Shown here piece after piece: positions 45,060-56,930 of a DNA stretch of 64,000 bases. Both the position numbers and the translations under genes were made by a program. Position 1 is the stretch's first letter. Each line of letters starts with the position of its first letter. A model generated the notes under the pieces. It worked only from the letters and a program-made list of their open reading frames with translations. It had not been told where the DNA came from and ran no database searches. The stretch comes from Podocnemis expansa. Its lineage: Eukaryota > Chordata > Testudines > Podocnemididae. The stretch is taken from the NCBI GenBank assembly GCA_007922195.1, contig ML681992.1, positions 35,825,877 to 35,889,876 of the forward strand. Reading direction: 5' to 3'.

Positions 45060-45967
45060 GGCTATGTTCACACCTAACGGCTTATTTTGAAATAAGTGAA
45101 TTCAAAATAAGTTATTTCAAAATGAAGTCATTATTTCTAATTCACTTAAATCGAAATAAGCAAATCCACCAAATCGAAATAGCAAGTCCGAACACAGAAC
45201 TTGCTATTTTGATTCAGCAGAGGGGCCCCCAGGGCAGGAATCCCCCTGCCCTGCCTCCCCCACTGCTGGTGGGGCAGTGCTGGAGGGATGGTGGGGCACT
45301 CCAGCTGCCACCTGGATGGCAGACCTGGGAGCTGGTTGGCCCTGCTACCTGGTCTTGGCAGCTGCCCACCAGGTGGTGTGTGATTGAGCTGGCTGGACCC
45401 ACTGCCCTGGAAAAAGGGGAGCAGGGGGAGCAGCGGGTTCCTGAGCCGGCTGGACCCGCTGCCCTGGCAAGCCAGCAGCTGGGGGAGGGGCAGGTCCCCC
45501 AGCCGGCTTGGTCCACTGCCCCGGCAAGCCGGCAGCTGGGGGGGAGGGCGGCAGGTCCCTGAGCCGGCTGGACCCACTGCTGGGGCTCCGTGGCTGCCGA
45601 CCAGGCGGGGGGTAAGGAAGCTGGCTGGACCCACGGCTCAGGCTCAGTGGCTGCCTGCTGGGAGGCAGGGGCACAGCACTCGGGGCACCCTGGTCCCCCA
45701 GCCCCTGGCTGCCTGCAAGCAGCCAGGGGAGATGCCAGCTCCCCCAGCCCCTGGCAGGCTCTGCAGGATGGTCAATTTCATGCCACAGTTTCAAAATAAC
45801 CCTCATTTCAATATATAACAAGGTTTTATTATATCAAAATGATTTTCCTTATTTCAAAATAAGGGAGCTCCTTATTTTGAAATAAGGAAACATCATCTGG
45901 ATATGTCAACTTTTAATTCGAAACAACGGTTGTTGTTTTGAATTAAAAGCCTTGTGTGAACATAGCC
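45060..45967. mobile_element. Harbinger-type MITE with GC-rich tandem core, nested in a SINE
   Basis: The ends GGCTATGTTCACACC and GTGTGAACATAGCC are flanked by TTA and CTA, a TTA duplication with one change. The subterminal zones hold TTATTTTGAAATAA and AATCGAAATA motifs. The centre (about 45225-45770) is GC-rich with a 57-base tandem array. It is non-coding. Confidence 0.85.
45391..45680 (+). repeat. Tandem repeat of about 57 bases, five copies
   Basis: GGCTGGACCC or its variant GGCTTGGTCC starts units at 45391, 45448, 45504, 45566 and 45623. Each has a CTGCC(C/...)GGCAAGCC-like middle and a GGCAGGTCCCTGAGCC-like end. It lies in the MITE core. It generates open frames in several directions. 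Confidence 0.75.
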
Positions 45968-46304
45968 CTAAAGACTAACAAATTTATTTTTGCATGAGCT
46001 TTTGTAGAATCATAAAACCATGGAAGCGTAAAACCCATGGAAGTGTAAAACTTCTTGCTTAACAATGTTTTTAGTGACATGTCTCTGTAACTCCTGCTTT
46101 TGCTCAGTGATTGATTGTGTGGTCAATTCGGTAACATTCTTTTGATTGACATGTCTCTGTAACTGTTGAGTTACAAAAGAGGGAGGAGGCAAGTCTGAGT
46201 CAGGCAGATTACTTTTTGGACATATTTAGAAGGATCTCCAGGCCCAGCCTGAAAAAGTAACCCTCCAGATATTTGTAAGATTCACTCAAAGACTGCCTCA
46301 GACT

Positions 46305-46593
46305 CAGGGCCATCCCTGGAGAGGGGAAGTGGGGTGACTGCCCAGGGCCCCATGTTTTGGCAGGCCCCATGCTCGACCACTCATTGACTCCAATGGCAAG
46401 CCAGGCTGCCCTTCAATGGCAAGCCAGGAGCCTAGCCCAGCCAACTGTTGGGGGTGAACCTGACAGCCTGGGGCAGGGCAGGAGCACAGAGTCCAGCCTC
46501 TGGGCTGGCCTGCCCCACCACCTCCCATGGTGGGGACGGCCTCCACAGGCCAATTGGCCTGGGATTCCATTCCCACTCCCAGTGATGGCCCTG
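46305..46593. mobile_element. hAT non-autonomous element with exact target duplication
   Basis: The ends CAGGGCCATCCCTGG and CCCAGTGATGGCCCTG are inverted, and CTCAGACT occurs exactly at 46297-46304 and 46594-46601. The interior is moderately GC-rich and carries no domain. The family resembles the element entering at 63888. Confidence 0.9.
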
Positions 46594-46601
46594 CTCAGAC
46601 T

Positions 46602-49138
46602 TATGAGGTAACTAACAACTTTTAGGTCATTCTAATACCTTTTATATTTATATATGCTTAAGTTTAATAAGTGGACACTTTTGGTAAAAGGGATTCTGAT
46701 GGGAATTGCTAGTGACAACTAAAGAAAAGTTTTTACGGTAAAAGGGCTTAGTTTTGACTTGTATGTAACAGCCAGATAGCAGGTGGAGGTGCTATATTTG
46801 CTTTGTTTTATTTCCTTGATACCAGCTTGCAGTCTAAAAGTTACTGCTTCAAGAAACCCTGGATAATATTATTACCAGGGCGACCTACTGCTTGAATGAG
46901 ATCAATTCATGAATGAAAACAGCTGGTTGAATCTGAGCAAAATTGAGGTGATGATGTACCTGAAGGAAGGTAAAGAATATTTATCCCATTGTCACTACAT
47001 ACAATAGGATCAGAGGGGATTCTCATTCTAAGAATGGTGACTCATGGAAAGCAATGGAATACTTTTATTCTGAACTGAACCTGGCCATTCCACTAGTCAT
47101 GGGAGTAATAGGTACACAGATCTGAGTCTCCACTTACAGTGGTGAACTATTAATCTCAGTCTAGTTTCTTCTACTTTGTACCATATTACCAAGAGGAATC
47201 AGGCCCCTGTAACTTGTCACTCGTGTTTTTAAAAAAATGCAAAGATATTTTCTGGGCTTCGTGCTCACAATTTTTGTCATTTCTGGGTGTGTTGGAGCCA
47301 ACGGCATAGGTCAGTGCTAGGGTTCTATCTCATGGGTAGCCCACTTTGATTCAACCAAGCACTTGGGATTTCAGCTCTTCAAGAAACAATTAAAATAAAT
47401 GCATTGGTTTTAAAGTAAAACACTTGAATTGTTTCCTTGCAGTTTCTCCTGACACTGAGAAGCCCTGCCGACAGTCATTTCACAGTTAAAGCCTGCATGA
47501 TAAAGCCATTCTGAGCATATATTGGATAAGAGGGAGTTCCCTTAGCAAATCAAACCACATTTTAAAACGGCCTTTTTCCACTCTAGCTCATTTAAGCATA
47601 ACTCTTGGTACCCTCCATTGAAAGTGAAAGTAGACGATAGTAGCCAGTTAAATCCATCGGTATAGGAAGGCGACTGGAGAGAGAACACTCAAACTAGTTG
47701 CTACCTGACATATGCAGGCTCAGAGATGCCCAAGTGAGGGTCACATTAGGTGTTAGACTTGCTTAAAAAGAAAGACTGCAAGTCCTTTAGTCTTCAGTAG
47801 GACGTGGCAGTACTTGCACAAGTGTGGTAGGGAAGCAGTTCTCACCCCGTGATCCACAAAATTATTCCAGTTGAGAATCATGCATGGTGTTCATCTGGCA
47901 TCTCTTTTAACAAAGAGGCCCCTAGAATCTATGAGCTAAGGAACCAATATCCCTGAGGATGAACTGGCTAGAATAATCAGGAGATAACAAAAGGAGAGGG
48001 TAAAAAGAGGGTAGAAATGAGCACTCATTTAGACCATAGTCAATATGATATAAACAAAACTAATCAAGGAACCAAAGGATAGGAAGAAAGGAAACTCATT
48101 ATTTGCCTATACAGCAGTTCTGGGATCATGGATAATAGATTAGAAGATTGGAATTGCTCATTTATGAGAATAAATTCAGTTTAGTTGGTGTTGCTAAAGT
48201 CTGATGTATAATTTGCATAAGTGGCATATTAAAAATCAGTGACTATAACCTATTTAGAAGGGATCATGTGGTCAAAAGGCAACTAGCACTAGCACTCTCT
48301 CAACAACGGTATTACTTGTTTCCGAGTCAGTCTTAGCTAGGAAGAAAGTGATCTTGCATGCTCATGAATCAATGTTGTCAAGGCTGTTTCCCCACTCTGG
48401 CACTCTGAGTGCAGAAGGTGGGGACCTGCAACAGGCCTTAAAACCCACTGGCTCTAAAGCCTTGTTTTAAAACTCTCTAAGGTGACCAAGTTCCTGGCCT
48501 TTGAGTGGTATTGCTGCCATGGGCCTGCTCCTTATATGCCAGTCTATAATGAGTGTGTGTGTGTGGGGGGGGGGGGGAATCTCTGTGATCATGGGGGATT
48601 TCAGTTGGAGTGTGCTCAGGTTGACATATGCTGGAGGTTTCATACAGCCAGTACTGTAAGATCCTTGAGATTTCTAATTATTGTACATGATTATTTCCTA
48701 ACGTAAAAAGTGTGGTAAGCAAAAAGGGGAAATTCTGTGTTAGAGCTCATCTTGATGGATAAAGAGAAATTGATCACAGAACTAAAACTTAATGCTAGTT
48801 TTGGTACAAGTGATGATGTAGTATATTTATATTGTGAAGACAGAATGAATTCCAGACCAGTGATAGATACATTTTGTGTTTTAAGGGGTCCAGTTTCACA
48901 AAAGCTGGGATCAGTTATGAGCCAGATCATGTAGATGGAAGAATTTAATTAGAAAAATGAGACTAATAATATATAATTGTTTAAGAATACTTTACCTGGT
49001 GCCTGAAAAGCCACACTCTCAAATCAAGGAAAAAGGCTATATTGGTTAGAGAACTGAGCTGGTATAAAGGGAAAGTGATGGCAGCTATTAAAAAAAATAA
49101 CCTATATAATAAGTGGAAGACAGGTGACACTGATAGTG
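46602..49138. other. Unassigned sequence with a poly-G run
   Basis: About 2.5 kb without a recognised repeat or gene. A GTGTGTGTGTG run followed by about twelve G lies at 48555-48578. Open frames do not exceed about 80 codons and show no features. Confidence 0.45.
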
Positions 49139-51052
49139 CTCATAGAACTGTAAGACTGAAAGCAACCTCAAGAGACTATCTAGTCCATCCTCTGCACTTA
49201 TGACAGGTCTAACTATCACTTCTCAGCCTTTTAAGGCTAAGATCAAGTGTGTTAAATCAACTGTCTCCAAGAGGCACTGGTCTAACCTGCTGTTAAAAAC
49301 CTCCAGTGATGGAGATCCCACAACCTCCTTAGGCAATTTATTCCAATGCCTAACTACTATGATTGTTATGAATTTTGCTTCAATTTGAGCATAACTGCTT
49401 CTTGTCCTAACCTCAGAGGTTAAGAAGAACAATGTTTCTTCTTCCTTCTTGTAACAACTTTTTATGTACTTAAAAAACATTGTCATGCACCCCCTCAGCC
49501 TTGTCTTCTACAAATTAAACAAGCCCACTTTTTTTTCAATCTTTCCTCATAGATCATGTTTTCCAGGTCTTTAATCATTTTTGTTGCTCTTACTTGCACT
49601 TACTCCAGTATGTTAGTTGAGGTCTAATCAGCATGGAGAAAAGCAGAATTACATCTCATGTTTTGCTTACAATGTGCCCATTAATACATTCCAGAATATT
49701 GCTTTTTTTTGCAAGTGTTAAACTGTTGACACCTATTTACTGAGCCTTTATGTCCTCCATATCCTCTATATCCTTCTTTCTACAATACTCTTTCCTAGAG
49801 AGTCATTTCCCTTTTTTCTATGTGTATATCTGATTGTTCCTTCTTTAGTGGAGTAGGCTGCAGTTGTCCTGGTTGAATTTCATCCTATTTACTGGAGATC
49901 ATTTCTTCAATTTGTCCAGATCATTTTGAATGTTAATCCTTTCCTGCAAACCACTTGCAATCCTTCCCAGCTTGATATCCTCCATAAATTTTATTAGTGT
50001 GTTCTCTTATTCCATTATCCAAATCATTTATGAAGCTATAGATCAGAACCAGACCTAGAACTTATCCCTGTTGGAAATTTTGTCTTTCCAATGTGATTGT
50101 GAACCACTGTTGGTTACTCTCCAGGACTGGTTTTCCAACCAGTTATGCACCCAATTTATAGAAGCTCTCAGTTGTATTTCTGTAGTTTGTTTATGAAAAG
50201 GTCAAGTGATATGGTATCAAAAGCCCCACTAAAATCAAACTAAACCACATCCACCACTTCCCTGCTATCCACAAGGCTTGTTATCCTGTCAGAGAAAGAT
50301 ATCAGAGTTGTTTGACACAATTTTTTCTTGACAAATTCATGCTGACTTATTGCATTATAATCTTCTAGGTGTACTGTGCTTGCAAATTGATCGCTTAATT
50401 GTTTGCTCCATTGCCTTTCTGGGTATTGAAGTTAAACTGACTTGTCCACTGGTTGTCCTTATTTCCCTTTTTATAGCTTGGCACATTTTCCCTTTTTTGG
50501 TCATCTGGAATTTATCTTTAAAAAGTCATGGAATTTGGGAGAATCATTCATAGTGCCAATTTCTCCTCAGTCAGCACTTTGAATATTGTAGGTCAGGGGT
50601 TGTCAACCTTTGCTGGCCCCTGTGCCAGCCCTGTCCCCACACCTTCAGCAGGTGCCAGAGGCAGAGCCAGCAGGGACGAGCAGTTGTAGGGCCAGGATCC
50701 CTGCATGCCACTATGAATAGGCATGTGTGCCATGTTTCACTCATGTGCCATGGCTTGCCAACCCCTGCTCTATGATGTAGTTCATCAGGCCCTGGTGATC
50801 TGAAGACACCTAACTTGTCTAAGAAATGTATGAGTTGTTCTTTCCTTATTTCAGCCTCAGATCCTTTCTCATTTGCGCTGGCATTTCATCATGTTAGATT
50901 TCTAATTTCTGCTATTCTTTTCAGTGAAAATTGAAACAAAATAGTCATTTAGCACTTGTGCCATTTCCACATTTTCTGTTATTGTCTTCCCCATTCAGTG
51001 AGTAACAAGTATACTCTGTCCTTGGTCTTCCTCTTGATTCTAATAGCTTTGT
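49139..51052 (-). mobile_element. CR1 LINE, 3' two-thirds, on the minus strand
   Basis: The plus strand shows the complement of a CR1 from its 3' end inwards: ATAGAACTGTAAGACTGAAA, CAAGAGACTATCTAGTCC, GATGGAGATCCCACAACCTC, TTGCTTCTTGTCCTAACCTC, TCATTTTTGTTGCTCTTAC, TTCATCCTATTTACTGGAG, AACCAGTTATGCACCCA, ACAAGGCTTGTTATCCTGTC and TTTGCAAATTGATCGCTTAA. On the minus strand these are the RT and C-terminal blocks, heavily mutated. A hAT MITE interrupts it at 50594-50767, after which CR1 resumes (TAGTTCATCAGGCCCTGG). Confidence 0.8.
50594..50767 (+). mobile_element. hAT MITE, CAGGGGTTG family, nested in CR1
   Basis: The ends CAGGGGTTGTCAACCTTTG and CATGGCTTGCCAACCCCTG form a clear inverted repeat. 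The interior CTGTGCCAGCC...CTTCAGCAGGTGCCAG matches the start of the larger element at 2127. The flanking octamers do not match, but CR1 sequence on both sides shows the insertion. Confidence 0.8.
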
Positions 51053-51079
51053 AAAGAAATATACATCAGAAGCTAGCAA

Positions 51080-52070
51080 CTGCAGCAAAGGGACAGAAAT
51101 CTTTGGTCAGAAGAGTTAGTTTTTAAAAGTACATTAAGAACAACAAGAATCCTGAAAATGGTATCGATCCATTACTAGACAGAAATAGTAGGATTATCAA
51201 GAGTAAAGCAGAAGAGGCAGAAGTGGTCTATAACTATTTCTGTTCCGTATTTAGGAAGAGAAAAAGAACAATGAATGATCTCTTCATGTGGTGGTATATG
51301 TGCTCAATCCATCAATACATCAGGAGGATGTTAAGCAGCAGCTATGAAAGTTAGACACTTATAAATCAGCAGGTCCAGCTCTTGCATTCAAGAGTTTTAA
51401 AAGGATTGGTGGAGGAGCTCACTGATACATTGATGCTGATTTTCAATGGTTCTTGGAAAAGTGAGGAAGTTCCAGAAGACTGAAAGAAAGCTAAGATTGT
51501 ACAAGTATTTATGAAGAGTAAAGCAGATATCCTGAATAATTGTAGGCTATGGAGCCTGACTTCAATAAGGGAGAAGCTGATATGGAACTCAGTTAAGAAT
51601 TAAAGCAGGACACTATAATTAATGCCCATCAACATGGGTTTAATGGAAAATTAGATTCTGTCAAGCTAACTTTATTTTTTTAGTATTAGAAAATCAGTTG
51701 ATAAAAGTAATGATGTTGAGGTAACATACTTAAACAGCTGTAAAGGAAGCAACTTGGTACTGCATGACATTGATTAAAAAGAATTATATGAAAGCTCCTC
51801 ATGACAGTGTCATTTTAGCAAATGCAGGAACTAGTGGTCAACAGTGGCAGTCTCACAGTAGCTAGGATAATAAAATAGCTGAGAAGCTGTGGGGCTGGAT
51901 GACTGTCAGAAGAAAAAAGTCCTGCTAGCAGGGATGGATTAATACAGGGTCTATCAGGATTGAATACAGTGCCCATTTCTAGGGCCATCTGTCAAGAAGG
52001 TTGTTGATAAATTGGAGCAGATCAGAGAAGAACCACAGGAATGAGTAAAGGATTAAAAATGACTTAAAGT
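51080..52070 (+). mobile_element. L3/CR1-type LINE fragment, plus strand
   Basis: Broken frames give the linker and front RT region of the L3/CR1 clade: KNPENGIDPLLDRN-like, then KAEEAEVVYNYFCSVF, then a block ending SAGPALAFKSFKRIGGGAH, then EEVPEDWKKAKIVQVFMKS and INAHQHGFNGKLDSVKLTL-like sequence. Stops are frequent. It abuts the oppositely oriented CR1 at 51052. Confidence 0.65.
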
Positions 52071-52084
52071 GATACTGGAAAGAA

Positions 52085-52175
52085 ATGAGGAGTCCTATGT
52101 CACTTTTAATGACTAACCAATTTATTTATCACATGAGCTTCTGTCGGTGTTATCCTACTTCATCAGATGCATGAA
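52085..52175 (+). repeat. SINE-like repeat, headless fragment
   Basis: It contains GAGGAGTCCTATGTCACTTT, AATGACTAACCAATTTATTT, CATGAGCTTCTGTCGG and ACTTCATCAGATGCATGAAA. These are the body and terminal blocks of the family seen at 37416. The GGGGCAGC head is missing. Confidence 0.7.
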
Positions 52176-53635
52176 AAGGAGCTCAGTCTATTTAGACTAA
52201 TAAAGAAGAGGCTATGGGTCACTGGATAAGTTTATAAGTACCTATTATGGAGAAAAAATATTCGATAATGGGCTCTTGATACCAGCAAGAGAAAGAGATA
52301 ACATGATCCAAAAGCTGGATATTGAAGCTAGGCAAATTAACAACAGCGCCTATATCTCTGACAATTTTTGAAATCAAGAAAAAAAACATTTGAAGAGACT
52401 TGCTCTAGGAATTATTGTGGTTAAATTCTATGGCCTAGGTTATGGAAAGGGAGTCATACTAGATCATGGTGATCCCTATGAACTTCAGAATTTATAGGCT
52501 TCCAGTGCTCATGTCTATAATGGTGGAATCAAAATGAAAAATGCTGAGTCCAGAAGTTTTCCCTGATCTTGGCACTGGCCTCCTAGTATTCAGTCAGCAC
52601 CTGGGCACAGCACCAAGTCCATCTTTTATTTTTTTAACATATGTAAACCTATCCAACAGAGATCCATAAAGAGATCACACTGGGTGAATTGATCAAACTG
52701 GGTGAAATGAACTTAATGAAAAGACACCTAGTGACTTCAATGAACTTTCAATCAGACTTTTAGTTACTGAATTGCCTTATTCCAGCCTGATATGAACCAG
52801 ATCACATTTTTAATTTGCCTGGGGAAAAGGTTCGGTCATCTAGCTGTGAGATGAGGGTTTGTTGTTGTTGTTGTTTGCTGCAGCTACTTGCATAATAACT
52901 ATTTTCAATCCATCTTCTTAGACAGGTTTTACAAAAACAGAAAATGACACTTGTCATTTGGTTAGATAAGGGCAAAGCACAGCCTAATGTAAATGCCATA
53001 TACATAAAAATAAGTCAGTTTCATGTAAATAAGATCAGTGCAGAAACCCTCCTCTTGAAATTCCCTGTATCATAGCAAATTTGTTATGTCAATAACAGTT
53101 GCTAAAGCCTCCTTTGGGGAGGAGGGACCTTCACATTTTTTGAACAAGAAAGTGAAATTCAAAACATGACTAATATTTTTCATCCATTGCAGTATCCACA
53201 CAACCCTTGTTTTTAAATAAATCGAATTTTGGTTCATAATTTTAAGTACATTGCTATGACAAATTAAACAAACATTTAACTAAAGGGAGTGGTCGTAGAG
53301 CACAGTTTTACTCTGTAAAGTTGGCAAAAGTAAAAAAAAAAATCATGCTTACAGGTTACAAGATATTACAGACTTTGGCAGGGGCTAAGTAGCATCATTA
53401 GACTTTTCCACTACTGAAACATATTGGTAATTCCTTTAAAGTGTTCTCAAGATGCCATTATTTCCCTAAAATTTCACTTTGCCTGCTAACTCGAAGTTGA
53501 CAAGGACACATGGGAGAAAAGAAAACAAATAACCTCTACTGTCAAAACTATTATATTGGATTAGACTAAAAATAGAAGATATTTTTCTTCCAGAGCAGAG
53601 ATAAACATCAATGAGATATCCATCTAAAAAAACCC
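52176..53635. other. Mostly unassigned; GTT microsatellite
   Basis: The first 300 bases may be continuing decayed L3 sequence (AGTCTATTTAGACTAATAAAG...). A GTT trinucleotide run lies at 52857-52874. Nothing else is recognised. Confidence 0.4.
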
Positions 53636-54235
53636 ATTAGAATTGGAAGAGGTACAGAGAACACCAACAATAATTAGGGGTATAGAATAGATTCCACATA
53701 AGGAGAAATTAAGATGACTAGGACTGTGGATGCTGGAAAAGAGATCAGCAAGTGTGAGACTTCTATAATGATAGGTCTATAAAATAATTATGTGGAAATA
53801 CTTATTTATCCCTTCACATAATGTAAAACCCAGGGTCATTCCAATGAAATACATAGGCAGCAGGTTTAAAATGTACGTAAGGAAGTTCTTTGTCAAACAA
53901 CATTCAGTCAACCTGAGAAACCCCTTTGCCAGGGGATGTGAAAACCAAAATTATCACTGGGTTTAGAACGAGAATAAGATAAGTTCCTGCAGGATAGCTC
54001 CATCAGTGACTATTAGCCAAGATGATCAGGAATGCAAGTCCATGTTCTGGATGTCCCTATGTCTCTGCCATATGCTTGGATTAGGTGAAAGGGGACAGAT
54101 CACTTGGTGATTACACTGGTCTGTTCATTCCCTCTGAAGCGTGTGGCACTGGCCACTGTTCTAAGACAGGATTCTGGGCTAGCTGGACCATTAAGCTGAT
54201 CCAATATGGGTGCTCTTATGGTCTTAAATAGCTGT
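53636..54235 (+). mobile_element. L3/CR1 3' fragment
   Basis: It begins at a block corresponding to the RT C-terminus (AACACCAACAATAATTAGGG, GAATAGATTCCACATAAGGAG) and runs into the 3' untranslated end TTCTAAGACAGGATTCTGGG, CTAGCTGGACCATTAAGCTG, CAATATGGGTGCTCTTATG. This end is the reverse complement of the fragment at 12618-12890. All frames are broken. Confidence 0.7.
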
Positions 54236-55537
54236 TTCCTCTGATATAGACGGATATATCCAAACTACCAGTCTCACAGGAACTATGATAAGCTTGTTTC
54301 ATCTCCAAGCCCCTCTTATAGATGTGACTAGAACTGCTGTACTATCCCTATGCAAATTTAATTCACTGTTCATGTAGTATCCAGGAACAGATCACGTTTT
54401 ATGCTTTTGTTTAATTGTTCACTCTGATTTTTTCATCACATGTGGTTTTAATGAACTAGTCACTCAGAATACTTGCTATTTCTTATCTTGGTGTGTGACT
54501 GGTTACCCAAGTGACATGATATTATTTCTGATCCTTGATTCGCTGACTTAAACTTTAGAAAGAGGTTGGCACCAATAAATCACTTGCCTACATTCAGGTA
54601 GGGATAGTCTCAGAAAGAACATCCATTCTAATCATCTGTGAAGGAAAAAAAAATCTCTTTGCATCCATATTTGCAGATCAGTGAACAAAAAGGCTCTGAC
54701 CTTTGCTGAATTGAAAAAAATTGCTGATTTATTTAAGTGTCCAGATAACTTTTCCATGATGTAGCCAGCTCTAAGAATGCCATTATGCTCTTGCTAATCT
54801 TTGTAACTCATTCTTCAACTTCACTTTGGAACAGCATAATATGGTTCAGATGGCTCTACAATGCTTTTAAATTACATTTCTGATAATTTTAAATATCAAT
54901 TTACCAAATATTACATGACATTTCAAGAATTCAGAAAAGTTATTATCAGTTTGAGTTATGAGTGGCCTTCTGATAATTAGAGTCACTGTATCCAGCACAC
55001 TGTGGAAAACTATTTCTTCAGTGATGAATGTGTAGGCCTCATACCAAAACTTTTCAGTGGTAGTGTTCTCTCTGACCATGATGGATGGTCACTGAAATAT
55101 TATCTGAACCTCACTGAAAGGGCAGAGATGTCTACTTATACTCTTGAATAAAAACATGGCTCTGAGTTTGAGAACTGAGTGTCTGCTGATCCACCTCAAC
55201 TAGTGGCTACTGGGAATTTCTATTCAGAGGCAGTAAATTCAAGTGGAGTTAGAGCCAACTATCCTTATTAACCAGAAAGATTGGGTATAATGCAATGCCT
55301 TTAAGGAGAGAGAGTGCAGTGGATATTTGACACTTCAGAAGGCCTCAAAATCTTCATCCAGAAAAAGGTGTTTTTCCCTTAGTTCCATCCAACAACATAG
55401 AGATTAAATAACTGAAGATCTATTTTGAATGTCTACTGCTGTAGAAGAGAAAAAAATCACTCTGGGCCTAATTCTGCTACTCTTCCTTGACTACAGGAGT
55501 GCTTAACTATCCAAACAGTCCCAATGGCTCTACTCAT
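54236..55537. other. Unassigned AT-rich sequence
   Basis: No repeat family or coding frame recognised. Confidence 0.4.
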
Positions 55538-55760
55538 TGGTTATGTCTAGATTACTCAGCATTTTCAAAAAAACTTTTTTTAGGATATGTATTTTGAAAT
55601 AATTATCTCAAAAACACTTTTTTTTCTCCCCCAAAAATGCTATTTCAGGACAAAAGTCTGGGGATGGCTTGTTGTCCCGAAATACCACAGCTTTTCTTCC
55701 CCCCCCCCCGAAAAGGAAAGTCTACACTGGAGTTTCTTTTTCAAAAAAAAGCAAGTCATT
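55538..55760. mobile_element. Possible degraded MITE
   Basis: GGTTATGTCTAGATTACTC resembles a Harbinger-type left end, and AAAGTCTACACTGGAG resembles a right end. Between them are AAAAAACTTTTTTT and TTTCAAAAAAAAGC blocks in opposing orientations. Both ends are mutated, and I cannot identify the duplication. Confidence 0.35.
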
Positions 55761-56930
55761 GTAAGTAACCTTGGATTTTAACTTAGAAATACCAGAATGG
55801 GGGCACTTGCCTCTCAAGAGCCTCCTCAGTATTTCAGTTCCTTTCCCCGTTCTAAAAGCTCTGTAGGTTGCCATCCTCACTTGGTGAGTCTTCTGTGGAT
55901 TCGCCCTGCAGCCAAGTCACAAAGTCAAGATGAATCCTTTCCCAGTAGGTAACAAATAGACAGTCTCTTTGCCCTTGCTCAGGTCTTCAGCTCCACTTTG
56001 GGCTCTTTAAATTCAGCTGTTTGCTCAGGCTTCCTACTGAGACTTGTTTCTTTCTCAGGGTTTACAACAGTTCACCAGTGGCCATTGAGGGATCCAGGCC
56101 TGTCATCCACCCATTACTGCTAAGTTCAACCCAGGGACCCTATGAACAGCAGCCACATACTGCTCCCTTTATTTAGTTGCTGATACTTCTCTGGGTTGCT
56201 TCCTACTTGGACCCTTTATCATCAAGAGTTGAAGTTTTCATATCCTCCATCTTCCAGCTTAAGGAAATGCAGCCTATAGAGCTCCTGTGATCACAGAGAA
56301 TCACTCTGCCTCACCCCTCTTGTCCCAGCCAGGAGCTGACTGGCTAACCCCCTGCAGATCCTTTTATCTGAGCTTGCTAGGTTCAGATTGGCTATTTCTG
56401 TGCAGTTACTCAGGACAGTCTTGGAGGACCTACTTTTGCTTCTCCTTTCTGGGCAGGGCATGGTAAGCCATGAGTTTTCTAGCAGAGAGCCACAAAGCCC
56501 TGGCACCCATCACAAACACATATCATTTCAGTTAAGAAGTACTTTGGACTCTTTTGACAGGGAACACTACATGCTTTTATCTACTTCTCTATGTATACAG
56601 TAAACCTACCGGAGCAAAAGTCACCCACCAACACAAAATCTGGTGTTCATTAGGGCACACTGGCTGTCCTGCCACCACAAGGCACTGACACCAAAGGACA
56701 GATGAAACGTGAAGGTGTAGTCACATAGCATTACTGATTAGTCTGCACATGAGTGGATTACAGTGAGAAGGGTTTGTGCATTCCTGATCCCACTCTCTCA
56801 TTCAGACACATCATGAGCTAATTGGAGCAGAAACTACCATGAGCTTAGCAGTGTGTATGGGGACAGATTTTTTATTGGAGTAACTTCGCAACATGAAATG
56901 TGCATCCACTGATTGACAACAATGCAGGAC
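55761..56930. other. Unassigned; C/T-rich LTR-like relic around 55980-56520
   Basis: The minus strand of the part ending near 56400 has GATTGG/CCAAT-like and AGATAAAAGGATCTGC (TATA-like) motifs, and a purine-rich leader follows in that direction. The layout resembles the LTR-like segment at 24256. No gene is supported. Confidence 0.3.

Larger units (their letters stand above)
44994..46010 (+). repeat. SINE-like repeat split by a MITE
   Basis: The left part is AAGGGTTAGCCATGTAGATC through GGAGTCCAGTGGCACTTTTA. The right part resumes CTAAAGACTAACAAATTTAT and GCATGAGCTTTTGTAG after the MITE. Joining positions 45059 and about 45971 in the mind gives the normal order of this repeat family, so the MITE is younger. 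Confidence 0.8.

Noticed and set aside
45146..45634. Long Pro/Gly-rich frames on both strands
   Set aside because: They follow the 57-base tandem repeat in the MITE core at 45060-45967. They are repeat artefacts.
49139..51052. Possible protein-coding exons in the region of stop-poor blocks
   Set aside because: The blocks match the complement of a CR1 LINE in order, so the conservation is that of a repeat.
52857..52874. GTT run as a possible functional repeat or CRISPR-like array
   Set aside because: A plain trinucleotide microsatellite. No spaced direct-repeat array of CRISPR type exists in the window.
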